NCBI GenBank assembly: GCA_002914845.1
Contig: JXTC01000246.1
Span: 246,254 to 310,253, forward strand
Reading direction: 5' to 3'
DNA length: 64,000 nucleotides
Source of the DNA: Trema orientale
Lineage: Eukaryota; Streptophyta; Magnoliopsida; Rosales; Cannabaceae
The stretch's first letter is position 1. Each line of letters begins with the position of its first letter. The notes beneath the pieces are model-generated. The model was not told the origin of the DNA. It made no database searches and saw nothing but the letters and a program-made list of their open reading frames with translations. Of this stretch, positions 23,186 through 35,933 are shown in pieces. The translations under genes and the position numbers were made by a program.

Positions 23186-26100
23186 ATGAAGCGAGGACTT
23201 GATTTTTCTCCAGGTAATTTCGCCATTGATGACGATGATGGTTATATAATCTCTGTTTACATAATATATATATTATTTTTAAAGATTGTATTTGGAGTTG
23301 ACTTAGCTCTTTTACGAAGTCCATATTAGGCAATTTTTTTTTTTAATTTTTTTTAAGTGCTAGTTAAATCGTACTTTAATTACGAATATGATTAGCATAA
23401 TTGGGTCTTCTTTCATAATAAATTCTCATTAAAACAAAGAATAATATATATTGCCAAACAAGCCCTGTAGTAGCTTGAAATGTAAGTTACCTCTTATCCT
23501 TTCAACCCTTTGCCTTGACATATTATTTATTATGATTATTATTTTTTTTAATTTTTATTTAGCTACGTAAATGATCTACTTTAGCATTTATTTAGGTTTT
23601 CATGTATGTTTTCTGACGTTTTAGCTCTGTTTGGAACCCGGATTGTAGAGAGGAAAAGAACTTCTTTTCTCTTAAAAGGAGTTTAATTTTCTCTTAAAAA
23701 AAAGAAGAGAGAAAAACGTTATAGGAAAAGTTGGAGGTAAACTTTTAAACTTTGGAGTGTTATAGAATTTTCACCGAAAAAATAAAAAATAAAAATAAAA
23801 AGTTCGAAAGAACTTTATATAACTTTAGATATTCCTCCTTCTGTTTGCTTTATCTTGTTTTTTCCCTCGCATTTTTTATTCAAGTCCAAGTTTTAAACAA
23901 ATAATAATAATAGATATCCTAACTAACTTATCAAAATTTTTATAACAATATATATGACAATTGAGTTGTCACCATAAAGCCTAAAGTTTTGAGAATATCT
24001 GTTGTAATTTTACCGTGATGAACTAGTTGAGCAGTGCTAAGTGGCAACTGTGATACTAAGTACCACAATTAATAGATATGTGGGACCCACGTCCAAATTT
24101 GAAAGTGTGGGGCCCACTTCTATTCGCATGCCTTTTAGCGTTTTCCAGATTTTATTCATCAATAATAGTATCAACTTTTTAATTAAAATAAGGATAATGC
24201 TATGCATACCAAATTTTTAATACCAACACATGTGGCATGTGAGTTGGCAATATTCAATTGGTACCAATTAAATATTGTCAACTCACATGCCACATGTGTT
24301 GGCATTAAAAATTTGGTACAAATTTTGGTACACATAGCATTATCCTTGAAATAAATATATAGTTTTGTGGCTTCTAAGTACTAAGCCTGTGCATTATAGC
24401 ATTAATTAATGGTCCTAAGATTTTGAAATTTTCTTGTGATTTTTCCTTTTGGGATCAGGTTTGTGTTCTGAGGGACATAAGAGGCTTAAAGTTTCTAGTG
24501 ATGGGAAAAATCATGATGGAATGGCTTTCTCTGGTAGCTTGTTTGATGAAACTAGTAGTACTACTACTCCTAAGAAAGCAACGACTGCTTCAAAAGTAGA
24601 TAATTTTTCTGATTCAAGTTTTATTCAAAAGTTGGTTGACGGGTTAAATTCCGGCAAATTTGGAAGTGTTACAAAAGACATTGAGGCCTTTCTTGCTCGG
24701 AAGAGGCGAACTCCAAGCCCTTATTTTGAAGACAAGAACAAGGTTAAACCGGCTTCAAAATCTGTAAATGAAAAAACTACTCATTTGGCACGCGAAATTG
24801 TCTTTGTTGATTTGGAGAATGAGAGTGCTGCAGATGAGATTCAAACAGCACCAATTCCTATCATAACTATTGATTCAGATGGGGAAGAAGGAAAAGATTG
24901 GAGACAACCTTATCCTTGTGAAGATGATGCCTTGAATAAACCTTTAGGAGAAACTGTCATGAAGGATATAGGAGTAAGTTTACCTTGTATATTTCATCAA
25001 AGTAATTTTAATAAATTACAATGTTGTTGTCATATATTTCTAAGTACGATGTGCACTCTTAATATGTAGACAAACAAGTTTTTTATTGCGCTAATATCTT
25101 TAATTCATTGATTAAATCTCTTTTGTACTTTAATTAGTTTAATAGGAATAAAAAGGATGATGTGTTATTTTCCATGAAGAAAAACATGCCTTTTACTTTC
25201 ACGGCATTAATCCATGTATTCTTGTCACATCAACCTTTGAAATTAATGTTAGGATACTCTGGTGCAGGTCAAAGAACATTCATATACCTGTGATGCAAGT
25301 CTGAATGGGGAACTTGATTCTGAAATCAAGAAAGATGAAGGTGTTGATCTTGGGGTAGAGGATACAGGGGTAAGCGCTTTTGCACGTTTTAAGGAAAATG
25401 TTTGGTTGTAGCAAAAGGCAATGATAAATGACAAGCAGGCATGTTTACATTTCTGTTTTTCATGTTTGTTTTTAAAATTGAAATGTACTGCAAATATTTT
25501 CTTAGTATGTTTTTTGGAAATATCTTCACATTCTTTTTACTTTTAGAAACAAACAACAAAACATGAAAACATTGCCAAACAAACTCACAATCTTATGCAT
25601 ATAGCATCTTGAGTTGTTAAACTCATTGAGACAAAGTAGTCTTTTATTATGTGCATAATTTCAAAGTTCTCATATGATAGCAAGCCTGAAGTTTTTGCTT
25701 TGTGGTTTTCTGTCTAATCATCTAGGTTGACAGCATTTGACGCTAATAAAATAAACATGGTTTCTTTTACAATATTTTGAAACAATGTTTACATTTACAA
25801 AGTGTATTTTACATCCAGTATGTTTGTTATAGTTTCCTTGTACAAAATTTCAATAATCAGAATTAATGTCAGTATAAAGAGGTGTGTATTCTTTGCATCA
25901 TGAAAGTAATAGTATTTTGTGCATTCACATTGTTATATAATTTGCTTACGCCACTGTTTCGACTTTATTTTAACAAATCCTCAAAGATAATGATAAAATC
26001 ATTCTTGCAGGTTAGAGACCATGCCGATAGGAGAGCTAGTTTAGAAGATACAAGTCTGCATGGAGAAATTGATTCTGAGATCAAGCAAGATAAAGGTGTT

Positions 26101-29100
26101 TACGTTGGCATAGAAGATGAAGGCAATCATGAAACTATTACTGAGCATAATTATGGTCCCAAAGATGTATATTGTGCAGATAGCAGAACTTGTGTGGAAT
26201 GTGCAAGTCTTCATAAGAAAATTGATTTAGATGCAGAAGACAAAGGAGTTCAGAGACTATCTTCTCCTTGTCAAAATTCTGTCTTGAATCAACCTTCTCG
26301 AAAAACATTGAAGGTTATTGGAGTAAGTTTACATTTTGAGGCTAGTTAGTAATCATTTCTTTCACAACCTTATAGCTAAGCTTATGTTTTATGCTTACAA
26401 TTCATTGAATGACTCTCTGTTGTACTCTCAAACCAATCCCTTACATTCGTTATAATTTCGTTACACTAATAAAATGATAAGAATTGTAAGTTTGAAGTGG
26501 ATGTACTAATTTCCTTGAAGAAAGTAATATTCTTTTTGCTTCCACAGCATTGTAGTTTCTATAACTCTATACTTAAAACATCACTTTGTGACATTTATCA
26601 CATAAAGTTGGGACTACTTGTGTGCAGATTAGAGATCATTTAGATAGCAGAACTGGTCTAGAAGATGAAAGTCGTTATGGGAAACTTGATTCTGAGATCA
26701 AGAAAGACAAAGGTATTTATCTTGGTGTGGATGATGAAGGCAATCATCAACCCAGTGCTGAGGATAATGATGGCCTTAAAAATGTTTACGATACAGATGG
26801 CAGAACTTGTATGGAAGATGCAAGTTTTCGTGGGAAAATTGATTCAGATGCAGAAGACAGAGATCAGAGACCATCTTCTCCTTGTGAAAATGCTCTTCTG
26901 AATCATCAAGCTAGTGCTGAGGATAATGATGGTCTTGAGGATGTTTATGGTGCAGATGGTAGAACGTGTGTCCAAGATGCAAGTCTTCATGGGAAAATTG
27001 ATTCAGGAGCGGAAGACAAAGGAGATCAGACACCATCTTCTCCCAGTGAAAATGCTGTTCTAAATCAACCTTCTGGAGAAACTTTCATGGACAAAGGGGT
27101 TAGTTTACATTATGAGGCCAATAGTGTTTCTTTTACATATTCTATGACTATGTTATGTAGTTACGGATATGATATGCAACCTTATACTTTATGTTCTAAA
27201 CTTCGTAAATACAATCTGGTATGTTAATCGTAGTTCCTTATACGGATTAAATTGTTGTAGTTGTAGTTTAGAGTATGCATTATTTTCCATGAAAATAATA
27301 TCCTTTATGCATTCACAACATTGTAATTTGCATTGTGCATTGTTTTGATGTCATTTTATTACATCCATCAAACTTAAAGTTGGGATTACTCTCGTGTAGG
27401 TTGTTGACCATTCAGGTACTGGAACTTGTGTAGAAGATGCAAGTCCTTGTGAGGAAGTTGACTCTGAGGTTAAGAAAGATAAAGGTATTTATCTTGGTGT
27501 AGACGATGAAGAAAGTCATGAAAGTAGTACCGAGGAAGACGGTCTCGAAGATGTTTGGAATGAATTTTCAATGGCATTAGAACTTACCAAGGTATCTTCA
27601 CGATCAGCTATTGCAACAAAAGGAAGACCCTCTTCTATGTCACCTATTTATTTCGCATAACGTTGTTTTGAAGTAAAGAGTAATTTTGTTTAGTTGTCCT
27701 CTCCTTGGCGTAGATTATGTTAAGATCATTGCTCCCATATACTTGTGATATCTCCTTTAGTTGTTTTATGATTTGCTAATGGTTTCGGAAATACCCATGG
27801 GAAATTTGATTTAATTGATGATGGCAAAGAACTACTATGATTAGGTCTGGAAACGCGGGGCTCATTTAGGGTGACTTACTTGGGAAATATGATCATATGA
27901 ACTATACAGATTATATGAACTATATGTTTTGGCCAACACAGATCATATTCAGGAAGCATAGGGAAGGTCTAAACCATCCAATGAAGTCTTTTCTATTTTT
28001 CAGAATATGTTCTCACTAAACAGGAACAACAACTTTCAACATTTAGCGTACCAGAATTTGGTTGCCACTTACATATATTTAAGATTTTGTATTCGTTTTT
28101 ACCCTAAAATGTCTAATAACTTTCCACAGTTTCCATTTATCATGAAATGATAAGCTTATTTGCACATATGCTGCTTCTAGGACGCTGCTGTAGATCATTC
28201 ATCAGATGAACAAGTGACAGAAGTTGGGGAAAAATGTGAACACTCTTTTGTATTAAAGGAAGATCTCGGTTATGTTTGCCGTATTTGTGGGGTTATTGGC
28301 AGAGGAATCGAGAAAATATTCGAGTTTCAGTACAAGAAGGTATGGGTTCATTTTTTGCATTTAAATTCCTTATATACTGTCTAGTACTCTGCCTTTTATC
28401 GATTAGAGAGTTCATCAAATGGAGTAGTTGACATAGCCAAGTCCATAGAATCCTACATTTTCAAGTCCAGGCTGATGTCTAGTTACAAAATAACCAGTTA
28501 ACTCAGGGGCCAAACAAATTTGAGTTGGCTATTTATCTGGATTTTAGTAATCGTTAGAATTCAGTTCACCTAAGTCTTGACATAAAACATTTGAGTTGCT
28601 TCTGATTTGTATACCTATGCGGAGAAATTAATGTAAAGGGTCATCAGTATAGATCATACAACTAGTACCTTTGCTCATGGGATTTTACTAATTTTTAAAT
28701 GACTGTTAGCCTACTGTAATCATGTACGGGGATTTGATGTGACATAGGCATGGTTATAATACACTATCGGTAGGACTTTTTTTAAACAATGTCAAAACAA
28801 CAGATCTTTAGAGTTGCACCAGTTCTTAAAGTTGTTATGTGCAGCCAGTATGAACAGCTGAATATATAGACCAAAGCAGTCCTGAAAGAACAGTACCAAG
28901 TTTGTAAACAGAAAGGTAACAGGTGCTAATATGGTCTCTCTATGTGTAATCTTACTCCTGTTGGTGTTTCTTATTTAGCTGATTACTTGCGTTAATTGTT
29001 ATAAACTCTATAATGGATCTGTTTTAACTATTTGGGTGGGTTTTGATAGCTAAATGTGCTTTTTTGAAGGGGGAAAAAAACATAAGGAATCATGGTTGCA

Positions 29101-30970
29101 TTCCATCATATTTTTCTTATACTTTGTTTCAGGTCAAAAGAAGCACTAGAACTTACATGCCAGAGTCTAAGGATGTCCAAGACAAGTCAGCTGGAATAGT
29201 TAAACCTAGTTTATTTGGGAATAGTTTGATGTTAACCAGAGTACACGCGCACCCAAGCCATTTGGAGAAAATGAAATTCCATCAAGTGGAGGGTTTCAGT
29301 TTTCTTGTTAGCAACTTGATGGGAGATAATCCTGGGGGTTGCATCTTGGCACATGCTCCCGGATCAGGAAAAACGTTTATGATAATCAGTTTTCTGCAAA
29401 GTTTCCTATTCAAGTATCCGAATGCTAGACCGCTGGTTGTCCTTCCAAAAGGAATAATGGACACATGGAAGAAGGAGTTCCGGATTTGGCAAATAGAGGA
29501 TATCCCATTGTTTGATATCTACAAAGCCAAAGGCAGTCGCTTCCAGCAGTTAGAGGTTTTGAAACAGTGGGCAGACAAGAAGAGTATCCTTTTCTTAGGT
29601 TACCAACAGTTCTCTACCATTGTTTGCAATAAGGAAAACAATGAGGCATCAACTTCATGTTCTGATATGTTGCTTAAAGTTCCATCAATTCTCATTCTTG
29701 ATGAGGGGCATACTCCCAGAAATGATAATACAGATGTCTTCCAAACCCTTGCCCAGGTGCAGACACCAAGGAAGGTAGTGCTTTCAGGAACCCTTTATCA
29801 GAATCACGTCAACGAGGTGTTCAATGTCTTAAATCTTGTTCGACCAAGGTTTCTTAACACAGAAACATCTCGACCCATTATGAAGCGTATCATGAGTAAG
29901 GTAGACATGTCGTGCATTAAGAGGCCATCAAAAGCTAGCGGTGATGCAGCCTTTTTTGAGATAGTGGAGGATACTCTTCAAAAAGATAAAGACTTTAGAA
30001 GGAAAGTGTCTGTTATAAACGACCTGCGTGAGATGACCAGCAAGGTTCTCCACTATTACAAAGGTGATTTCCTAGATGAGCTTCCTGGGTTGGTTGATTT
30101 CACGGTACTACTCAATCTCAGCTCGAAACAAAAGTGTGAGGTCGAAAAAATAAAGAGGCTTTCATCAAGGTTTAAAGCAAGCTCTGTTGGGAGTGCTGTC
30201 TATCTGCATCCAAACTTGCAGCCATTTTCTGATAACCTGACTGCAACAGACGATAACATGGATCTGATCCTGAAAAATTTGGACGTGGAAGATGGAGTGA
30301 AGGCGAAATTCTTTTTAAACATGCTAAATTTATGCGAGTCAAAGAAGGAGAAGCTTCTGGTTTTTAGTCAGTACCTAGTGCCTTTGAAATTTTTAGAGAG
30401 ATTAGCGGTGAAAATGAAGGGTTGGAGTTTAGATAGGGAAATCTTTTTTATCTCGGGTGATTCAAATCAGAACGATCGGGAGTGTTCCATGGAGCGGTTC
30501 AACAACTCCCCATATGCCAAGGTTTTCTTTGGCTCAATAAAGGCTTGTGGAGAGGGCATTTCTTTGGTCGGGGCATCAAGAATTTTGATTCTAGATGTTC
30601 ATCTGAATCCATCTGTGACGCGTCAAGCCATTGGCCGCGCATTCCGTCCCGGACAGCAGAAGAGAGTGGTTGTCTATAGATTGGTTGCTGCTGATTCACC
30701 TGAAGTTGAAGATTATCAAACTTGCCTAAAGAAGGAACTGATTTCTAAGATGTGGTTTGAATGGAAAGAGCACTGTGGATATCGAGATTTTGATGCGGAG
30801 ACTGTTAATGTTAACGAGTGTGGTGATGAGTTCTTGGAAAGCAGTCAAAAGCTGGCAGAAGATGTAAAGGTTTTGTACAGAAGGTTAGTCATCTCTCGTT
30901 TTTATTTGCGTATTTTCTCATTCATTTAGTTGCTCTGTCGTAACACTATTTGTTTATATTTTGCAGGTAG
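23186..30970 (+). CDS. DRD1-like: DRD1/CHR34-type SNF2 remodeller, copy A, expanded N-terminus
   Basis: Nine coding exons: 23186-23213, 24459-24973, 25268-25369, 26011-26322, 26628-27098, 27400-27591, 28181-28339, 29133-30883, 30967-30970. All join in frame to 1177 aa. In Arabidopsis DRD1 forms the DDR complex with DMS3 and RDM1 and helps Pol V act in RNA-directed DNA methylation. The C-terminal 585 residues form an intact SNF2 ATPase: Walker A HAPGSGKT (Lys673), DEGH (Asp783), SGTLYQNH, and [11 protein letters not shown] (from about residue 1091). Before it lies a small Cys/His motif (Cys559, His561, Cys573, Cys576). Residues about 165-540 are acidic and repetitive: exons 3-6 re-use modules such as [27 protein letters not shown] and [17 protein letters not shown]. 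Copy B lacks this expansion. The first coding exon has 28 nt and the last only 4 (G+TAG). An intron in the leader probably ends at 23160. The start is the first ATG in frame after that acceptor. It could be closer to CHR34 than DRD1. Confidence 0.9.
24190..24347. mobile_element. Fold-back MITE in intron 1 of DRD1-like copy A
   Basis: 158 bp that is nearly a perfect palindrome: AAGGATAATGCTATG at the left matches CATAGCATTATCCTT at the right, and the arms continue through ACATGTGGCATGTGAGTTG and its complement to a short central loop near ATTCAATTGGTACCAATT. The transcript would form a long hairpin. No coding and no certain target-site duplication. Confidence 0.75.
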
Positions 30971-31590
30971 ATCCTACTATCATTGCTAGACACTTGGTAG
31001 AGCAAAGTAAGCTGTTAATTTTTCAGAGTGATATAGTTGTCAGATTACCATAGTACTAGTGGTTATGGAATCTATAAGATCATCCATTTTTGACTCTTTG
31101 TTTTTTTTGTTTACTTGTTTATGCCAAGAAAGCTGTATATGACTATATGGTATACCTTTCCAGAAACACTTCACTTCCAACAAGAGTGTTTTTTCAGACT
31201 AATCAAAATGGAGCCTTTTCTGAAAGTTGATACTTTTTCTATTTTTTTTTCGGTCCCCTCCTGAACAGAAGTCTTATGCTTGAGATGACTTATTTAGTGA
31301 CCCTTTTGATTGAAACCATTTTTTTATCTGATGCTTTAACTAGCTTACGAGTACAAATCTTCGAGGAGCTGAATATACCAACTTGTAAACTTTGTTAGTC
31401 TTTGAATTTTGTTGATGCTAGCTGGAGAAAAAAAAAAAAAAAGGATTTGTTTGTTTTTGTTTTTTTTTTTTTGCAAAGAGGATTTGTTTATTTTTGCATT
31501 TATTAATGTGTGTATTTTTCAACATTCACTTAAATATGTACCCTAATCTTACAATTATGAAACTGTAGAACATATAGCGCTCTATGTTGC
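30971..31590. other. 3' flank of DRD1-like copy A
   Basis: 3' UTR and downstream sequence. T-rich tracts and several short AT motifs are present, with no coding. The poly(A) site cannot be fixed. Confidence 0.35.
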
Positions 31591-31596
31591 AAATTG

Positions 31597-31735
31597 AGGT
31601 TAGCTCAATTGGTCAAGGATTTTTGAGAGTGTGAGTACGTGGGAGAAGAAGAGTTCAAATCTTAGTTAAAACTAATTTATGTATAAATTTATAATAATTT
31701 GTTTTCTATTTTTTTAATTAAATCTCTCCACGTCA
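31597..31735 (+). mobile_element. Degenerate tRNA-derived SINE-like sequence
   Basis: An A-box-like GAGGTTAGCTCAATTGGTC is followed about 50 bases later by a B-box-like GAGTTCAAATCTTAG, the spacing of a tRNA-derived SINE head, and an AT-rich tail. No target-site duplication was recognised. Confidence 0.35.
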
Positions 31736-31827
31736 AATGCCCAAAGTTCAACTTGCAGTAATAAGGTACAGATATAAAACCACTATTTCATAATCATAAT
31801 TTACAATATTGAATGCACAATAGTGGA

Positions 31828-31949
31828 CCACGAGCTACTTAGTACGTGTGGCCAAGACTTCTCCTAAAGAAGCAAGAGGTGTCGGGTTCAATCTCTACCC
31901 TAACTCCCCGTCCCTACTAACCACTAATAGACGAATACCAGCAAAAAAA
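31828..31949 (+). mobile_element. SINE-like element with imperfect flanking repeats
   Basis: A B-box-like GGGTTCAATCTCTACCC lies in a tRNA-like head, with an A-run tail (GCAAAAAAAG). GAATGCACAATAGTGGA before it (31811-31827) and GAATGCATAGTGGA after it (31950-31963) look like a target-site duplication that has since diverged by a 3-base indel. Confidence 0.5.
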
Positions 31950-32504
31950 GAATGCATAGTGGAAAATTTTAAGAGAGAGCAAGAACTCAAAAGTGAACTT
32001 GATACATAACCTAGCCACTATTCTTTCCTTTCAGTTCATTTATTTATCATATATATATATATATATATTAGATTGGGAATCTATATATATATTACAAAAA
32101 CCGCTTTGCCATGCAAATACCGATAAACTTTATAAAACAGATTGCCAAAGATTTGTTCTTGCTAAAGAGATATTTTTCCCACATTGGTTGTTAACTGAAA
32201 ATAGGAGTGTATCAAAGGCTATAATATTGGAATCATATGATTAATCAAAACATATGTTTTTTAGATTTATTGCTAATACTGGACTTCATTATTATTATGA
32301 ATTTATATTCACGAATGAAGAAAAAAAATTGAAACAAAAAATTGGACGTTCAGTAACAAAATTTCTATCTCTGTTGTAATATAATCTGTAGTTTATTGGA
32401 ACCTATTAATGATTGTAATAGACATATAATCAAGAATATATATTTAATCTAATTCGAAAGTGACTTTATATCTATACACACGCACATTTAAGAAAATAAA
32501 GAGT

Positions 32505-33935
32505 GTTAATTTTAAGGTGGTTCAACCAAATTACCTACGTTCACGCTGAAGATCACTAGGTTGCACTTAATTAAGAAAGAGAATAATCATACTCTCAGTT
32601 TTCGTCCCTAAAAAAGCCCAAAAACCAATAATTACATACTTCTACTAACTCGAAAATCCCAAAAACTCAGAGAATCTCAGTTTTCACTATCCCAAAAACT
32701 CCAAGAATTCTTTCACCAATTTACATTGTTAGCTCTCTCCACAAGGTCATATATAGGGGAGAGGGAGTCTAAATGAAGGTCATGAATTGAATTTAGAAAT
32801 CCCATATGGCTACCATTTACCTAGAATTGTATATAAATACAACTAATAGAATCCTAAACTATCTCGTATTCCCTAAAGCTGATAAGTAGCTACACTGTCA
32901 CAACAAATTTCCACCTTGGTTGTTCTTTAAAGTACTCTTTAGCCACTCATAATTTTCCACCTTAGTCCTTTAAAGCATTCTTTAGCCGCTCACAGTCTCT
33001 GACCAGCATGACTTACTCAATGTTTCCATTGCATGATCAGTTTACAACATAAATCGTCCAATATTCTTCTTGCTTTGAACTCGTCACTTGATATCTCCAC
33101 TTTGAATTGAACACTCTCAAGGAATGTTTTGTAACCAGTCTTACCATTCCTTCAACATTTTCATTAACTCAAGCCTTTTGCTTCATCGTACCTTTTGCTA
33201 ATTTAAGTACTGTTACAAGCTATATCACTTTACACTCTCTGTGACTTTCCAAAACTCAGTTTCTATTGCATCATGTGCCATCGAGGTTATCAAATTCTAC
33301 TTCGAGTTTTTGATATACCATGCTTCTTATAATTCTGTTTCTATACCATTTACCAAATAATTATTTATATTTCTAACACTGCCAAATCAAATTTCTTATA
33401 AACTCACTATCAACCTTTCTGTACTGCATGAATGAGTACCTCCATGGACTTGTATAAAAGTTATAGCCCAAATCAAAATTTCCTTGATTTGTTTTCTTTT
33501 CTGGGCAAAACCAAATAGATCTCTATACTTTCGTACCTTCCAGAATCCACATTTTTGTTATGTTCTTGATCTTCTCTCATTTGATTGAACTTAGAGATCT
33601 TAATTTGACTCTGATATTACTTGTTGTACAATATCCATATAGCCAAGAACATAGTTTTGATCTAAGTTCTATAATATATTTAGATCTAAGCACACACATA
33701 CAAGATAATAAAAAACATTATTTTTTAACGTAGTACAACCAAATTGCTTACGTCTATAAGAGATCACAAACAAGCATCTCATTAAGAAAAGAAATAATTA
33801 TACTATAAGCTTCCATCCATTCGAAAGCCTTAAAAGCCGATAATTACATACCCTCAGTTCTCATGAACTCGAAAATCCCCAGAACTCAAATTACACTCTT
33901 GAGCTTTCGCTACCTCAAAAACTCCAAGTAACCCT
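32505..33935. repeat. Pair of diverged LTR-like direct repeats
   Basis: The segments at about 32505-32715 and 33720-33930 share ACCAAATT, TTACGT, GAGATCAC, ATAATTACATA, AACTCGAAAATCCC and CTCAAAAACTCCAAG in the same order. They are about 200 bp each and 1.2 kb apart. They look like old LTR fragments around a non-coding interior, possibly a LARD/TRIM remnant. No retroviral-type coding frames survive. Confidence 0.45.
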
Positions 33936-34494
33936 TACTAGAGGGAATAGAGATTAATAATAAACAATGAGTGACAAAAATTATAATTCACTTTCATGTA
34001 CAATTAATTAGTATGTAAACACATAAAAGAGAATGTCCTTTTCATCTCTATTATGGATTAGTAAATATATTAAGTTAAACTGGAGCTCAAGTCTTAACTT
34101 TCCTATAAAATACGACTCCTCCAGCTTGGTTTAAAAAACTCCTCACAAGTCTACTCTCATGTACAAAGTAGTGTTACGAATGAATTGCCATAATCTTTAC
34201 TAACGAGAGTAATAACCAAGAAATATAACGAGTGCATATATATATTTACAGTAGTTTACCCTCAATGTGGCAATTATATTCACTTTCAATCGTTTTCGGA
34301 TTTTTACTATGATGAAAAAATAATAAAAGAAAATCTCNAACCAAGTAAAAATATGAAATCCCAAATATGTCCTCACTAATAAAATACCCAAGGTTGATTC
34401 GCATCTGCTCCAAGGTGATCTCGTAGTAAGTTATTTTATAACTTCTTACCAGATATAGGAAACAAAGCTATTTGGATATTTAAGGGAGTTGGAG

Positions 34495-34740
34495 AATATG
34501 AGATAGGTTAGGATTCTATTAATTGTATTTATCTAGAATTCTATTTAAATGGTAGTCGTGCATTATTTCTAAATTCCATTTGTGAAGGTCATTCACCCCT
34601 AATAGGACTCTTGTTTTTTCCCCTTAAATATACAACCTTGTAAGTGAGAGAGCTCGGGAGAGCAACTATGTAACTTAGTGAGAGGGTTTTTGGGTCCCTT
34701 TCATTCCTGTTTCACTCATTCTTTTGCGGATTAATAAATG
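34495..34740 (+). repeat. LTR fragment, inverted relative to 32725-32885
   Basis: TTAGGATTCTATTAATTGTA and the following TTTAAATGGTAG match the reverse complement of 32725-32885. The segment continues through a TATA-like TTAAATATACAACC and an R/U5-like stretch. This is an LTR copy in the opposite orientation to the upstream fragment. Confidence 0.45.
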
Positions 34741-35044
34741 TGGCCATAGTGCAAATCTTATGTCATTATCTTTTCTAGTTATTCTGAACTGATCTCATCT
34801 TTAATTCTCCAGCTATTCGATTCCTGTTATTTTCCAATTTTATAATCTATACGCTTTATCTTTCAAGTTAACTTAATTCTTTGCCTTTTTATTTTTAACA
34901 CTATTAAATGGTTCCATATGTTGTTAACCTAGTTCCTAATATGTTCTATTTATATTAAGTGGAAACAAAGCTATAAATAGAAATATGTTATGAACATTCT
35001 CTTTAGTATCTGATACTATTTCTCAATGTGAAAAAAAAATGATG

Positions 35045-35700
35045 TTTTTTTAAAGTAAAACAATTTCATTAAATTCACATAAGGGTTACAATCGTCAACC
35101 GAGTTACATATAATCTCTTATAATGAGAATCAGGAAATCGATTTAAAAGCTTGAAGGTGACAATACCCTTGTAGATATCAGAGTACCGGTGGTCTCTGAC
35201 AACAATCTTGGAAAAAATCTCCGAGAGTAAAATAGAACACTTCAATGGCTCTTTTAGATTCTTTCCAATCCAAATTGGCAACTCTGATTGATTCACTGGA
35301 GTAGATTCTGGCAATTCTGATCTGCTATGGTAACTACCTCTCCAAATCTGAATCAAAATTGATACAGATCTGGAAAACAACTATACAAAAACTAAAGAAT
35401 AAACTAGAATTAACACAAACCACCACAGATATAGATCTAGGTATACTAAGCTCACACAAGATCTAGATCTAGATGGGAAACTATTTTCCTAAAACGGAGA
35501 GTTATTAGACAAAAAAACCAAAAACAGACAAAGAAAAGTTGAAAACCCTCGGAGAGAGGGAATGACCCCTTATCTAGTAGAGGGAGGTACCTGTAGAAGA
35601 GAGAACTTATTGTGGCCTTACATCGACTGCAAATAGATAATTGATGCAGAGAACAGGAGAGGAGCAGGTTAGAGCTCCTCTCTCTCGCATTTTCTCAAAA
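35045..35700 (-). mobile_element. Second copy of the poly(A) retroelement family
   Basis: On the minus strand the sequence ends TTTAATGAAATTGTTTTACTTT followed by poly(A), as in the element at 8982-9707. It shares an upstream CTCTCTCC segment and a TAGATCTAGATC-type patch. The 5' boundary and target-site duplication are not clear. No reverse transcriptase is present. Confidence 0.45.
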
Positions 35701-35933
35701 GAATGAATATTCGATTGTGACAAACTAAACCAAGAATTGTGTTCTACCCCACTCAGACCAAGTATGGTAATTTTAACATGGAACATATTCATTTATTAAT
35801 CAAAGAGGGCTAGAGTACTGACAATATTCAATGGAGTTACATGAATCCCAAGGACAAAATTGATCGCTTGTTAGGATGTACTCTTTCAGGTAGTAATTTC
35901 ACGGTTAATTTACTATTTTTCTTTTTGGCGGGT

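Noticed and set aside
33000-33700. Possible retrotransposon coding between the LTR-like repeats
   Set aside because: No long frame and no Gag, protease, integrase or reverse transcriptase motif could be read on either strand.
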